Positions 30,723 through 40,094 of a stretch of 42,284 nucleotides of DNA are shown piece by piece. The notes beneath the pieces were generated by a model. The model saw only the letters and a list, made by a program, of their open reading frames with translations, was not told the DNA's origin and searched no databases. The stretch spans positions 2,392-44,675 of the forward strand of contig JAIPMN010186508.1 of NCBI GenBank assembly GCA_020650975.1, written 5' to 3'. This stretch comes from Apostichopus californicus. Its lineage: Eukaryota; Echinodermata; Holothuroidea; Aspidochirotida; Stichopodidae. Every line of letters begins with the position of its first letter. The first letter of the stretch is position 1. The position numbers and the translations under genes are program-made.

Positions 30723-31300
30723 ATGCCTCGCTTGTAAACACGATATCTCAAGAAGGGAAGCTTGGACAATTTTCTTTTTGATGTTTATGAGTACCACATT
30801 GAGTAGAAGAACCCTATTGTTTTGTGGGGAGGTCAAAGGTCACTTGGAGTCACCAGGGGCCAAATAGTTAAAACCTCGTAAACACGATATCTCAAGGAGG
30901 TAAGCTTGGACCAATCTCATATTAATTAAGGAGCAAAGCCTATTGTTTATTGTGGAGGTCAAAGTACATTTGGGGTCACCAGGGGCCAAATTGTGTAAAC
31001 CTTGTAAACACGACATCTCAAGACAAAAAGCTTGGATCAATCTCGTATATCGTGTGAAGGAGTACCACATTGAGTTCAAGATCCCTATTGTGTTTGGTGG
31101 AGATCCAAGTCCATTTAGGGTCACTAGAGGTCAAATTGTAAAAACCTTGTAAACACGATAACTCAAGAAGGGAAGGTTGGACGAATCCCGACGAATCTCA
31201 TATTTAGTATGTAGTTGGTACACGTTCAGTACAAGATTTTATTGAGGTCAAAGGTCAGTTGGAGTCACCAGACGCCAAATTGTGGAAACCTTGTTTTATA
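30723..31300. repeat. 144-bp tandem array
   Basis: The phrase TTGTAAACACGATATCTCAAG recurs with its conserved G at 30734, 30878, 31004, 31149 and (decayed) 31293, giving steps of 144, 126, 145 and 144. Each unit also holds an AGCTTGGAC block, a CCCTATTGT block and GGTCACCAGGGGCCAAAT. The frames read on both strands through the array are by-products. Decayed single units occur at about 32786-32828 and 35745-35865. Confidence 0.85.
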
Positions 31301-33060
31301 AGCTACCGTATCTCCCACAGACCAGCCTATCAGATAACATGTGCATTACGCCTCATATGAATAGGAGGCTATTGGCAATTGGAAATTAGCTTATGGGCAT
31401 CTGTAGAATCTAAAACTCAAAACTGAAACTCAAACATATTTGCATTGGCTTCAACGTGCCAATCGGAAGCCTTACTTTGCGTGCAAAAAGGTGTACTTTG
31501 TAGTACAGCAGTTCTATTGGACGTTTTCCGTCGTATTTATTTCAGGTTGGATGTAGTTTCGTTGTGACCAGGCAGTGTCTATGAAACTTAACAGTTCGTC
31601 TAGTTAGATTTTTTACTATGACCAATCTCAATGCGAAATAATTGTGTAAAACGGTCTTAGCTTGACAATGAGTTTCACAAGCTTTTGTCTGGATCGGCTG
31701 TTGATCTCAACTTGTGTAGTCTCTTCCACTAGTTTCAGCATATCTAGGCCTTAAAAGTAACGTTCGCCTTTCGTGACGTTTATGATTATGGGACAACTTG
31801 AACAAACCTGGCTAGGCTTGTGAGCAATTTTATGTTGTCTATGCTAGCAACGGTTGGGTAGAATAGGGTTCGTTAACACAACAACGTGAAGAATACCACT
31901 CACAATACCAATACACTTAAGATGGCAAAACATCTCATTAATTATTTGTTAAGGCATTTTAAGGCACTGGATATCAGTCATAATTCGCAAAATATAGAAC
32001 AAATGAAGGAGTTTTGAGACAAGTTTGCTGTTGTTTCTGGTAGGATTTTTGGAAGATAGATGCTCTTACAACCTCATATTTTCATTACGTAATAGATCGC
32101 TTTGATTTAATCAGTTTAATGATGTAATAGCGATAATTTTTCATGCATCAATCTCCAGCTAAAAGACAAGATAAATCATGGGGCAAATGTACGAAGTCGC
32201 GCTGATCGATTAGCGGTTCAAAGTAGCAGTAAGGTATTATATAGGCTTAGGACTCGCGCACACCTAGCTACTGTATATAGTATATACCTTGTTATATAGG
32301 AGCCATAATGTAACAGAAGCCAAGCTATCTTCGTAGGTGTTTTAAATTGTTTAAATCATTTCAATAGGCTTAGTTGCCTATTTTTGATTCTGTTACATGT
32401 TTTACTTTGGTCAACACTTACTTATGGTGCAAAAAGTTTCAATTTCATACTGCAAAGAAACATGACTTGCCAATGCGCATTTACGTAGCACCATGCATCT
32501 GCCTAAGTGCTTAACATTTGTTCTTAGAAAGTATTGATGTTTCAGATCTGTACTTTGGAGACATGGACAACAATCAAAGGCCTACTGGCAAGTGGAATTT
32601 GGCAAGTAGATGTTTAGTCACGGTCGCTTGTAATAGCGAGTACTTTTAAAAATATTTGTCGAGGCCTGAAAACCTTCAAAACATGATTTATCATGGTAGA
32701 AATCATGAAAACTGTTAATACATGGTAAATGGATTTGCAATATGAGATTTAAATCGTGGATACCTCTAATACTTCGTGTGTGGATTCATAGCATTGAGTA
32801 CAATACCCCTATTGTTTTTGTGGAGGTGAATATAGCCACGTATAGTAGACTGACCTGTGTTTATCATGCCATATTGTTATTGCAACAGCTAGTTCTGGTT
32901 ATACTAACAAGCAGAAGTCTAGGGCATTGAAGTCATCGAAACCTCAATGCATTTTGGATGCTCATTATTATGACAAACCCTCACCACTCAGCCTGAGGGA
33001 AAACTAAGGTAATGGACACACATAGACAACAGTACACATAGTTCAATCTAAAAAGAGGTA
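31301..33060. other. Unassigned stretch with one decayed repeat unit
   Basis: The block GAGTACAATACCCCTATTG followed by TTTTTGTGGAGGTG near 32796-32828 is a single copy of the 144-bp unit of the array at 30.7 kb. Nothing else is recognisable. Confidence 0.45.
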
Positions 33061-33067
33061 TTGACAC

Positions 33068-33717
33068 TTGAGAAAAAACAACGAGACATCAAAGTCGAAG
33101 GGACAATCCAACACTAAATGCTGTGAATATTGTGGTTACCAACATAGGGCTGCACGTGACAATTGCCCAGCATATGGAAAGGACTGCCGACTATGCCAAA
33201 GAAAGAATCACTTTGCTTCCATGTTCAAATCAAAGAAGGAGAGAAAGTAAGCCAGCTAGAGACAACAACTTATGATCTTTCTGATGAAGATGATGAGATA
33301 TGCCCACATTGAGAAAGACCTTCTAGCTGTAGTGTTTGGTCTGGAGCGGTTCCACTAGTACACATACGGCAGAAAGTGACAGTGCAAAGTGATCATAAAC
33401 CACTGGAGATGATAGTTAAGAAGCCACTACACCGAGCTCCTAAACAACTTCAACGAATGCTCATGAGAATGCAAAAATATGATGTCGATGTAAAATATAA
33501 TCCAGGCAAAGGCATGCACCTTGGAGATACATTGAGTCGTGCATACTTACCAGAGAAGAGTGCACAACAACAAGATCTGGAAACAGTCAACTCATATCTG
33601 TCTATATCAGAGCAAAGACTACAGGATATTCGAGAGCACACTAAAGTAGATGATTCCTTACAGGCAGTCACAATGGTAATAAAAGTGGCTGGCCTGAAAA
33701 CAAAGAAGAGGTACTAG
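33068..33717 (+). mobile_element. Second Ty3/gypsy remnant: gag knuckles joined to RNase H
   Basis: 33068-33250 encodes CCEYCGYQHRAARDNCPAYG and CRLCQRKNHFA, the double zinc knuckle at the end of gag. From 33299 the sequence passes directly into RNase H (AHIEKDLLAVVFGLERFH), then a TAG and a shift, then DHKPLEMIVKKPLHRAPKQL and LGDTLSRAYLP in the 33376-33717 frame, and stops in the linker before integrase. Protease and all of RT are deleted between the two. The element is on the plus strand, opposite to the 9.9-12.7 kb copy, and differs from it in sequence. No LTRs were seen. Confidence 0.85.
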
Positions 33718-33719
33718 AA

Positions 33720-34820
33720 AAATGAACCAGGTTAGATAGAACAAGTTGTCAGCTTATTTGAAAGAACACTACAAGGTTTACTAGGATTGAATGTATGACT
33801 ATCCAATGCATGAACACTAAACCATACGATCATTTTATCAAGCTCAAACTTTCCTGTCATACTACCCGTATGGAGCAGATGGATGTTCATAGTAATCGCA
33901 GTGGTGGTAATTCCTGACAATATATATTATCTGATGTAAGTTGTTTCAATCCAGTAAAAAAAAAGGATTTTTTGTCCGGTAAGGTTGAGTTGCTGGTGAT
34001 AAGTTAACCAGTGTGTATGAATTCAGGTGATATTCAGCTTTTTTTGGTTCCCCCCCCAAAAAAAAATTCAGTACTTTACATTTCTTCTTTTAAAAGAGAA
34101 AGGATATAACCAGAAGAGTTGTCTTTTAACATATACCACCTCGAGCATGTAGAGTGATGCAGAGAATATACTTTTCAGCCTAAGTAACAAGACCTTGTCT
34201 GTCAGGATTGATTGTAACATTTAATATATGAAGACTTGGACTCAAAATGGACAGGACTACTACTCATCTTCATCACTGTTATGATCTAAAAGGTTACCGT
34301 GTCGGACCTTGTCATACACGCTCTGTAAGGAGAACTGTCCAAGAACATCTCTCCCCTCGTTATACACAGATCTCACTTGGAAAAACGGAAAAGGATTAAT
34401 TGTTTAGTTCAAGAGAAAACAATCGTAGTTAGCATACCCAGCTGATCTAGCAGAAAAATTCCAATTCTTCGGGATCCCGCAACATGATTAATCATAAGAC
34501 TAGTCACTGAGAGTAAGACTTCAGCCTCAGGCCGATAGATTAGGCCTGCGTACCGTAACCATACTCACCCACAAGGCTAAATCGATACACGTCGATTTAC
34601 GTACGGTTCTCACATAGTGAGTGCCATTTCTAAAGTCCAAGTGCTTTTATTTGGACACCTTCAAATACACAGGAAGCATTTGGTAGTTTATGTTTGTATA
34701 AGGTATAAGCAAAGAGCTTTTGAGTAATTTCTTATTGATTAAAGCAGATACAAATTAAGAAGTAGTGCATTCTTCTCGCAAAAGCTAATTATGCAGTATG
34801 TAGTGCAATTCACCTGCAAA
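33720..34820. other. Unassigned stretch
   Basis: No coding or structured feature was identified, apart from A-rich and short C runs near 33960 and 34052. Confidence 0.4.
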
Positions 34821-35400
34821 GAAAGTCATGTGAGGACAGTGAACATTAGTAATAAACATTAACCCACTGCTATGTTTTCAACAGATATGCAATGTCTATC
34901 ATGCGTCCATGTGAAACATACCTCAGGACAAATACACAGTTTTATACCTTTTCCTAGATATTGTACAGTGTACACTAGAAATGGATACATTAAACTTATT
35001 TACATCATGGTTTTGACACCGCAATAGTGTTTACCATGTGTATTAGGCTGGAAGGACACATACACATAGTCAGATGCATGTGAGGATAGTAAACTTGGGT
35101 AATATATGGTATACATATGTATATATTACCAATGTTCACTGTCCTGTACATGTCTAGGATAAAGTATAAACTGTGTATATGTCCTGAGATATGTCACACA
35201 TGTGTGCATGTGAAACATATCTCAGGACATATACACAGTTTATACTTTATCCTAGACATGTGAGGACAGTGAACATTGGTAATATATACATCACACAGAT
35301 GTAATGATACTTTCGTAACACAAATGCAGCCGCCATGTTTCCATGTGAAACATAGGCTACTGTACATATGAAATATACATACTGAGACCATGTTAATCAT
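34820..35400. repeat. Cluster of diverged repeats sharing TGTGAGGACAGTGAACATT and CATGTGAAACATA
   Basis: The first phrase occurs at about 34830, 35079 (changed) and 35259. The second phrase, followed by CTCAGGACA and an ATACACAGTTTATAC block, occurs at about 34908, 35208 and, in part, 35341. Together they suggest direct copies of a unit, one of which has an inverted partner (see the hairpin). The 69-codon minus frame here is not taken as a gene. Confidence 0.65.
35119..35289. repeat. Near-perfect hairpin with 75-bp arms
   Basis: Left arm 35119-35194 and right arm 35214-35289 are reverse complements over about 75 bases. The only difference is at CCTGTACATG versus CCTCACATG (one substitution plus a one-base indel). 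The loop is about 19 bases and itself contains the palindrome CACACATGTGTG. An arm this long and this clean implies a recent inverted duplication or a selected structure. Confidence 0.9.
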
Positions 35401-35409
35401 CAAAAGACA

Positions 35410-36110
35410 AAAAATGGATAAAACAATATTTGTATTTCAGATAAAAAGAATATTAACATCCCAATCAGGCATGTTGTGTGTCTTTGCAGTGTTTATGGGA
35501 TAGTGTAGTACATGATCTCAGGTATTATTTATCTTAAAAGTGCTAATTATTCATGGTTAGACATGGTTACTTGTTTTTCAAACAGTCACCGCAGAATTTA
35601 TCAAGAGCATATACCTTTAAGTATTTTTCAATAGAGGCTCATACTAGACCTTTTAAAATGTGACATTTTTCTGTTTCAAAGATAACAGAAACCTATGCAG
35701 TCATGATAGGTGTTTGTCTTAATATGTGAGTGTGACGCCTACCTTGTAAACTGGATCTCATTTGGTATCTGGGTTACAATGTTGAGTACAAGCACCCTAT
35801 TGTCTTTGATAAAGATGAAAGGTCATTTAGAGTAAACTTTCGTCAGATTGTGAAAACACTAAACGCTAAGAGGAGAAGCTTGTGTTCCATCTCATTTGAT
35901 ATGTTGTGCTACATTCATTGCAATAAGTGAAATGGTTTTCATGGAGTTCAAAAGTGGTGAAAGTGCCAGTGGGAATATCTTGTAGGCTCAATGTCTCCAG
36001 ATGATACACTTGATGATACAGTGATTGATAATATATTGATCATGTTACATCATGAATACCACATTGTATTTTTGCATTCTGGTTAAGTTTATCTGCTTTT
36101 CCCTATAAAT
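35410..36110. other. Gap with a decayed 144-bp unit
   Basis: 35745-35865 shows CCTTGTAAACTGGATCTCAT, GTTGAGTACAAGCACCCTAT and TCATTTAGAGT in the order of the 144-bp array unit at 30.7 kb, strongly diverged. A second faint unit may follow to 35990. No gene is seen. Confidence 0.45.
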
Positions 36111-36114
36111 TTGG

Positions 36115-36423
36115 ATACGTTATATCACTTTTATCGATGCTACAGAAGAACCTCCATGTGGGCACCCTTCCCTTGGAAGATGAGTTAACCATGGCGGAAA
36201 AAAGGACCGAAATTGTAAGATGAAGGTGATTAAGTTGCTGGGTAAACCAAAACTGTGTCTGTTTGCAATGGTGGATATTCCTGAAAACACTGAACTGCTT
36301 TATGATTATGGATTTACCAATGGGTTCCAATTTCCACCACCTTACTATACTTCTTGGTCAACAACATCAGGCCCTAGCAGTTATGACAACAAGCACAATG
36401 GAAGAGAATGTTCAAAAGCATGA
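36115..36423 (+). pseudogene. C-terminal part of a SET methyltransferase domain (KMT5A-like)
   Basis: The frame reads FIDATEEP, then GR, a TGA at 36181-36183, VNHGGKKDRNCKMKVIKLLG, KPKLCLFAMVDIPENTELLY and DYG. These are the VNH..-NC pseudoknot segment and the ELxYDYG motif of SET lysine methyltransferases, closest in style to KMT5A/SETD8. The TGA sits where the family has a Leu between GR and VNH. The N-terminal SET part with the GxG motif is not found upstream. The domain starts the composite pseudogene reaching to 38.9 kb. Such SET modules also occur in repetitive, transposon-like genes of invertebrates and fish. Confidence 0.75.
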
Positions 36424-36990
36424 CAGCAGAAAGTAGAAACATCTCAATACAATCACAAGGAATATTTGAACAAGATGCAAAGTCAAAAGATGATTGTAAC
36501 AGTGCTGATATTATAACCGATCACGAAGGTAATGTTACACGCAACCGAAGAGAGAATCATGGTTCTATTCCAGAAAGAGAAACTTGAGGAGAGGAAGAAA
36601 TACAGTTACAAGCAGAAGCAGAAACTGGATTGAACAAAACAGAATATTAAAAACCATCATGAAGAAACTGTCCTTGAAAGCAGTTTTTCAGCAGTAAATA
36701 CCAAAATCTCGAGGGAATCACAAGGAACATTTGAACAAGAGGCAAACTTCTCAAGCAAGTCAAAAGATGATTGTTACAGTGCTCATATTATAACCGATCA
36801 CGAAGGTAATGTTACACGCAACCAAAGAGAGAATCATGGTTCTATTTGAGAAAGAGAAACTTGTGGAGAGAAACAAATACAGTTGCAAGTAGAAGCAGAA
36901 CCCGGATTGAATAAAGCCAAAAAATGGTCAAAACCATCACGAACAAACTGTCCTTGAAAGCAGTTTTTCAGAAATGTCTCATGTTATTCC
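36424..36990 (+). repeat. 277-bp tandem duplication in the linker
   Basis: CCGATCACGAAGGTAATG occurs at 36517 and 36794 with long flanking identity (TCAAAAGATGATTGT, ACACGCAACC, GAGAATCATGGTTCTATT, CTGTCCTTGAAAGCAG). The first copy reads as linker protein GNVTRNRRENHGSIPERE before a stop. The second has a stop in place of a Pro codon. It lies just 3' of the SET domain. Confidence 0.85.
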
Positions 36991-37468
36991 TCACAGGGTA
37001 GACAACAGAGTTCGCAAGAAAGTAAACAGCCAGGTGAATCATACAAATATAGCGCAAGGAACATTGATAGTAATGAATAACAGGGAGTTTGCATCTGTGG
37101 ATGGAGAAAGTTGTTATGATGAAAATACAACACTAAAATGTTCACCTTCGAGGAAGAGTAATAATGAGATACCAGATGAGGAGGTAGAACTGATATCAAC
37201 AAGTCAGAACAGCAGTAAAGGTGTGCAGATATCACCTGGAGGTAGTGCTAACAAGGCTTTGAGGGATAAGAAGTGTACATTAAATTTAGAGATTTGGAAG
37301 CACAGTCGGAGGATATTAGGAAAGCATTACACCAAAAAGCAGCAGAAGATATCTAAGAGCAACAAAGTGGCAAAGATCTTTGAAGAACTAAGCAGTACCA
37401 GCAGCAGTAGTGAAAGCCCACCAAAAAGCGTACATGGAAGAAAGTCAGGAAATGTAAGCAGCTATTAA
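36974..37468 (+). pseudogene. Ser/Lys-rich linker of the SET composite
   Basis: A 164-codon frame, largely low-complexity: NSQVNHTNIAQGTL at the start, LNLEIWKHSRRILGKHY in the middle and STSSSSESPPKS near the end. No enzyme motif. It lies between the SET remnant and the Ser/Glu repeats on the same strand, so it is read as a part of the same broken gene. Coiled-coil or DNA-binding potential of the basic segment cannot be judged. Confidence 0.45.
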
Positions 37469-37546
37469 AACATGGTAAGCAAAGTAAACCAATGAGGAAG
37501 AAGGAGTCAGGAAAATGCGGTCAATTTAAAGCAATAGATGTATCCA

Positions 37547-38275
37547 GTGAACACCGTGAAGTTGAGAGTTGATATGCAGAAGCAAAATCTTCAAGCAGTA
37601 AAGGTAACAGAATAAGAAAGGAACTTACACTATTTGAACGAATTTGAAAGACACACTGGACATAAGCAGTGACCATGGAGCAACAGATACATTGAGTGAA
37701 AGCAGTGAAGATGCAAGTTTACATGCACAAGTGCAACCTTGAAGATGTAAATATCAAGTAAGCAAATTGCATAAAAGGGCAAGGAAGGCCCCCCGTAAGG
37801 TTTAGGCAAAAGGCAGCAGTTAAGAGTGCCAACGTTGCACCTATGATGAATAAAAGCAATGACTTTCAAGCAACAGCTATTTTCCGGTGAAAGCAGTTCA
37901 GATACGAGTATATATGCAGAAATGCAATCTTCGAGATTTAAGTCCAGAGAAAACAGTAAAGGCAAAATGATAAGAAACTTGAAAAATTTAAAAGAAAGGC
38001 CGCAGTTAAGAACATAAAGTCTCCAAAGGGGCTTGGGAAAAGCCGTAACCTTGAAGCTTCAGATGAAACTTGTGAAAGCGGTGGAGACTACAGCCCATAT
38101 GCAGCAATGCAACCTTCAAAAGGTGTGTCATGTGAACACAGTAAAGATAAAGGAATTAAACAGACTGATCGATATTCTAAGGGAAAGACAGTAGTTAAGA
38201 ACAAGAAGCCTCTAGACAGTGACCTTCAATCAACAGATTTATCAAGAGAAAGCAGTGAAGATGAGAGTTCCAATT
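37547..38275 (+). repeat. Protein-coding type repeat, 175-190 bp period, Ser/Glu modules
   Basis: GTGAAAGCAGTGAAGATG-like blocks occur at 37547, 37696, 37887, 38072 and 38246, spaced 149, 191, 185 and 174. Each reads as a SESSED-type acidic module followed by a Met-Gln-Pro/Ser-Ser segment (AEMQSS, AAMQPS) and a basic stretch. Frames are broken between modules. It is the repetitive linker of the SET composite gene. Confidence 0.6.
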
Positions 38276-38640
38276 GGGGAGTGCATACTGGAAATATGTG
38301 TAAACATAAAAGGGTCTGGGACAAGAAAGACTGCTATATCTTTTGTGGAAAACTTGATTGTAAAATTGCAAGGGCATTGGTTTATTTGGCATCAAGATGA
38401 ACTACAAGTGAAGAAAGTAGAGTTAACAAAGAAAGGACTCAACTAAGGAATAAGGGGCAATTGAAACCTTATCTCAATGTATGGGCCACAGGGAAAGGAC
38501 AAATAGTGCTCCGAAAGCGACCAAGCTACAATGAAACTTCCAGTCAGTATCTTCCCTGTGAGTTCTGTTCTGGTTCCTTCACACGTAAGTGGTTATCAAT
38601 GCATCCAAAAAAAAATCTAACAAACATGGCAGAGAAATGC
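38107..38640 (+). pseudogene. Cysteine-rich finger region of the SET composite
   Basis: The 38107-38400 frame contains KHKRVWDKKDCYIFCGKLDC and KIARAL, a C..C finger whose expected His region reads HQDELQVKKVE in the overlapping frame, so a frameshift lies near 38375. The next part (38461-38652) has NVWATGKGQIVLRKRPS and LPCEFCSGSFTRKWLSMH, a second C2H-type finger. The order RVWDKK finger, KG..V..KRP, PC.FC finger is one I know from repetitive SET-associated proteins of marine invertebrates. No function has been shown that I can name. Confidence 0.6.
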
Positions 38641-38924
38641 AGAGGAGAGTAGAGAGTGCTGCAAAGATGATGATACCAGAGGTTGCTGCAAATCCAAAAA
38701 ATTGTCAGTCTCTGAGAATCAAAGTCTTATCGAGAATGATTTCAGATGAAATATCGCTTGAAGTGAAGGACAGTGATATTTTAATTTATGGATCCAGACT
38801 GCTTAGAAATCATCCAGAGGAACATCAGGCTCTCTTAGTGTCCCAAAGGATGCGGGATATGGCAAAACTAGTGATCGCTGTAAGGGAAAGAGATTCATCT
38901 ATAACAGGAATCAGACGGTTGTTA
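38589..38924 (+). pseudogene. C-terminal domain of the SET composite, cut off
   Basis: The frame shows RRVESAAKMMIP, VLSRMISDEISLEVKDSDIL, IYGSRLLRNHPEEHQ and SQRMRDMAKLVIAVRERDSS. This is the conserved segment that follows the fingers in the same family and that, as I remember it, precedes a further C-terminal domain, in some members tyrosine-recombinase-like. Here it is replaced after SSITGIRRLL by the foldback repeat at 38925. Family and missing domain are from memory. Confidence 0.5.
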
Positions 38925-39160
38925 CTAAAACCCCCACGACCCCCACAACCCACGACCCAAACTTTTTATGTCAAGTTTAACCGAGGTCGTGGGTCGTGGG
39001 GGTTATAGTAAGAACCATATAAACGTTTCTAAAACCCCCTCGACCCACGGGTGTACCGAGAAATGCTTATCTTTAGTTGACAGAAGTCGTGGGGATTTTA
39101 GTAACAACCATATAAGCATTTCTAAAACCCCCTCGACCCACGAACTAATATATGGGTATT
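38925..39160. repeat. Tandem 90-104 bp foldback units
   Basis: CTAAAACCCCC-type starts at 38925, 39029 and 39122, spaced 104 and 93. In unit 1 CCCCCACGACC...CCCACGACC is mirrored by GGTCGTGGGTCGTGGGGG about 40 bases on; unit 2 has CCCCCTCGACCCACG mirrored by GTCGTGGGGATTTTAG. AACCATATAAACGTTT / AACCATATAAGCATTT separates the units. Each unit is therefore a small inverted repeat, tandemly arranged. Confidence 0.75.
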
Positions 39161-39918
39161 TCTAAAAAGCGTCCGAACTTTTAGCTGTAAAGAATTACGT
39201 TACATGCTTTAAAGGCGTCGAGGGAGGGGGATTGGTGCCTATGAATTTTAAAGGTTCGTCGATTCCTTTGTAAGGAAACTAAGTTCATGCATGGTTAGTA
39301 TTTTTGGCGTATACGTTTCTGATATAACAAATCCTATGACATTTTACTTTGACTTTCTTGTCGACCCGCAAATGCCGAAGCGGTATGACTGTCTTCTCTG
39401 ATGAGTTGTATAGGGATCAAACGTTCCATAAATATCGAAACAGAAAGTGTAGTGTAACTAGCTAGAACAACTGTATTTGCATACATGCAAATACGTGTCA
39501 TTTTGTGGAAAAGTCAAAGTTAGTAAGTTGATATTCAATGGAGGCGTCTTTATTACTTCAACTCTTTTGAAGTTATTTCGGTCACGAACAAGCTAGCTAG
39601 CAGGTAGCTGCATTATAACGACAAAATTTACTAAAAATGACTAAAAACACCACAGATTAAGTGCACAACCAAGCTCATTAACGGGCTGCCAATCACGACG
39701 CACGCCTGCTCAGGACGTGACAGAGAATACACAGAGTCCTGGACACTGATTGATCAAATTGAACAAATTGAACAACATGTTAACGTTACTGTATTCTCGC
39801 TTAGTTAGGGAACATTTACGAATATACGGTGGTTTACACCGAAGGGCTAATGTATAACGAATACAATGTAGGTCTATAGTACGAAAGCCCATTAGAGCCA
39901 AAGAAAACAAAAAATTAA
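39161..39918. other. Gap with a twin-octamer palindrome
   Basis: No gene. At 39472-39493 TATTTGCATACATGCAAATA contains two perfect octamer words (ATTTGCAT and ATGCAAAT) in inverted orientation, a possible POU-factor site or simply a chance palindrome. Confidence 0.35.
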
Positions 39919-40086
39919 TTCGTAATTACGAATTAATAATCCGTTATTACGAATTAATAATTCGTAATTACGAAATAATAATTCGTAATTACGAATTAAT
40001 AATCCGTTAATACGACTTACTAATTCCTAATTACGAAATAATAATTCGTAATTACGAATTAATAATCAGTTATTACAAATTAGTCG
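39919..40086. repeat. 21-bp near-palindromic tandem array with 63-bp higher order
   Basis: Eight units of exactly 21 bases. Type A is TTCGTAATTACGAATTAATA plus A (39919, 39982, 40045), type B begins TCCGTTATTACGAA or variants (39940, 40003, 40066), and type C begins TTCGTAATTACGAAATAATA or a variant (39961, 40024). The order is A-B-C-A-B-C-A-B. Type A and C units carry the perfect 14-base palindrome TTCGTAATTACGAA (one C copy has a base change). The array ends nine bases before the ATG of the integrase-core exon. Confidence 0.95.
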
Positions 40087-40094
40087 TAGGTTTA

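Noticed and set aside
30840-31124. 94-codon minus-strand frame with repeated EISCL..LAPGD phrases
   Set aside because: It is the translation of the 144-bp tandem units, so the apparent protein repeat comes from the DNA repeat.
35194-35403. 69-codon minus-strand frame rich in Cys and His
   Set aside because: It lies in the hairpin right arm and neighbouring repeats, and the Cys/His pattern follows the repeated TGTG/ACAT words.
37630-37965. 111-codon minus-strand frame with hydrophobic stretches
   Set aside because: It is antisense to the Ser/Glu repeat region of the SET composite; the hydrophobicity is a codon-complement effect.
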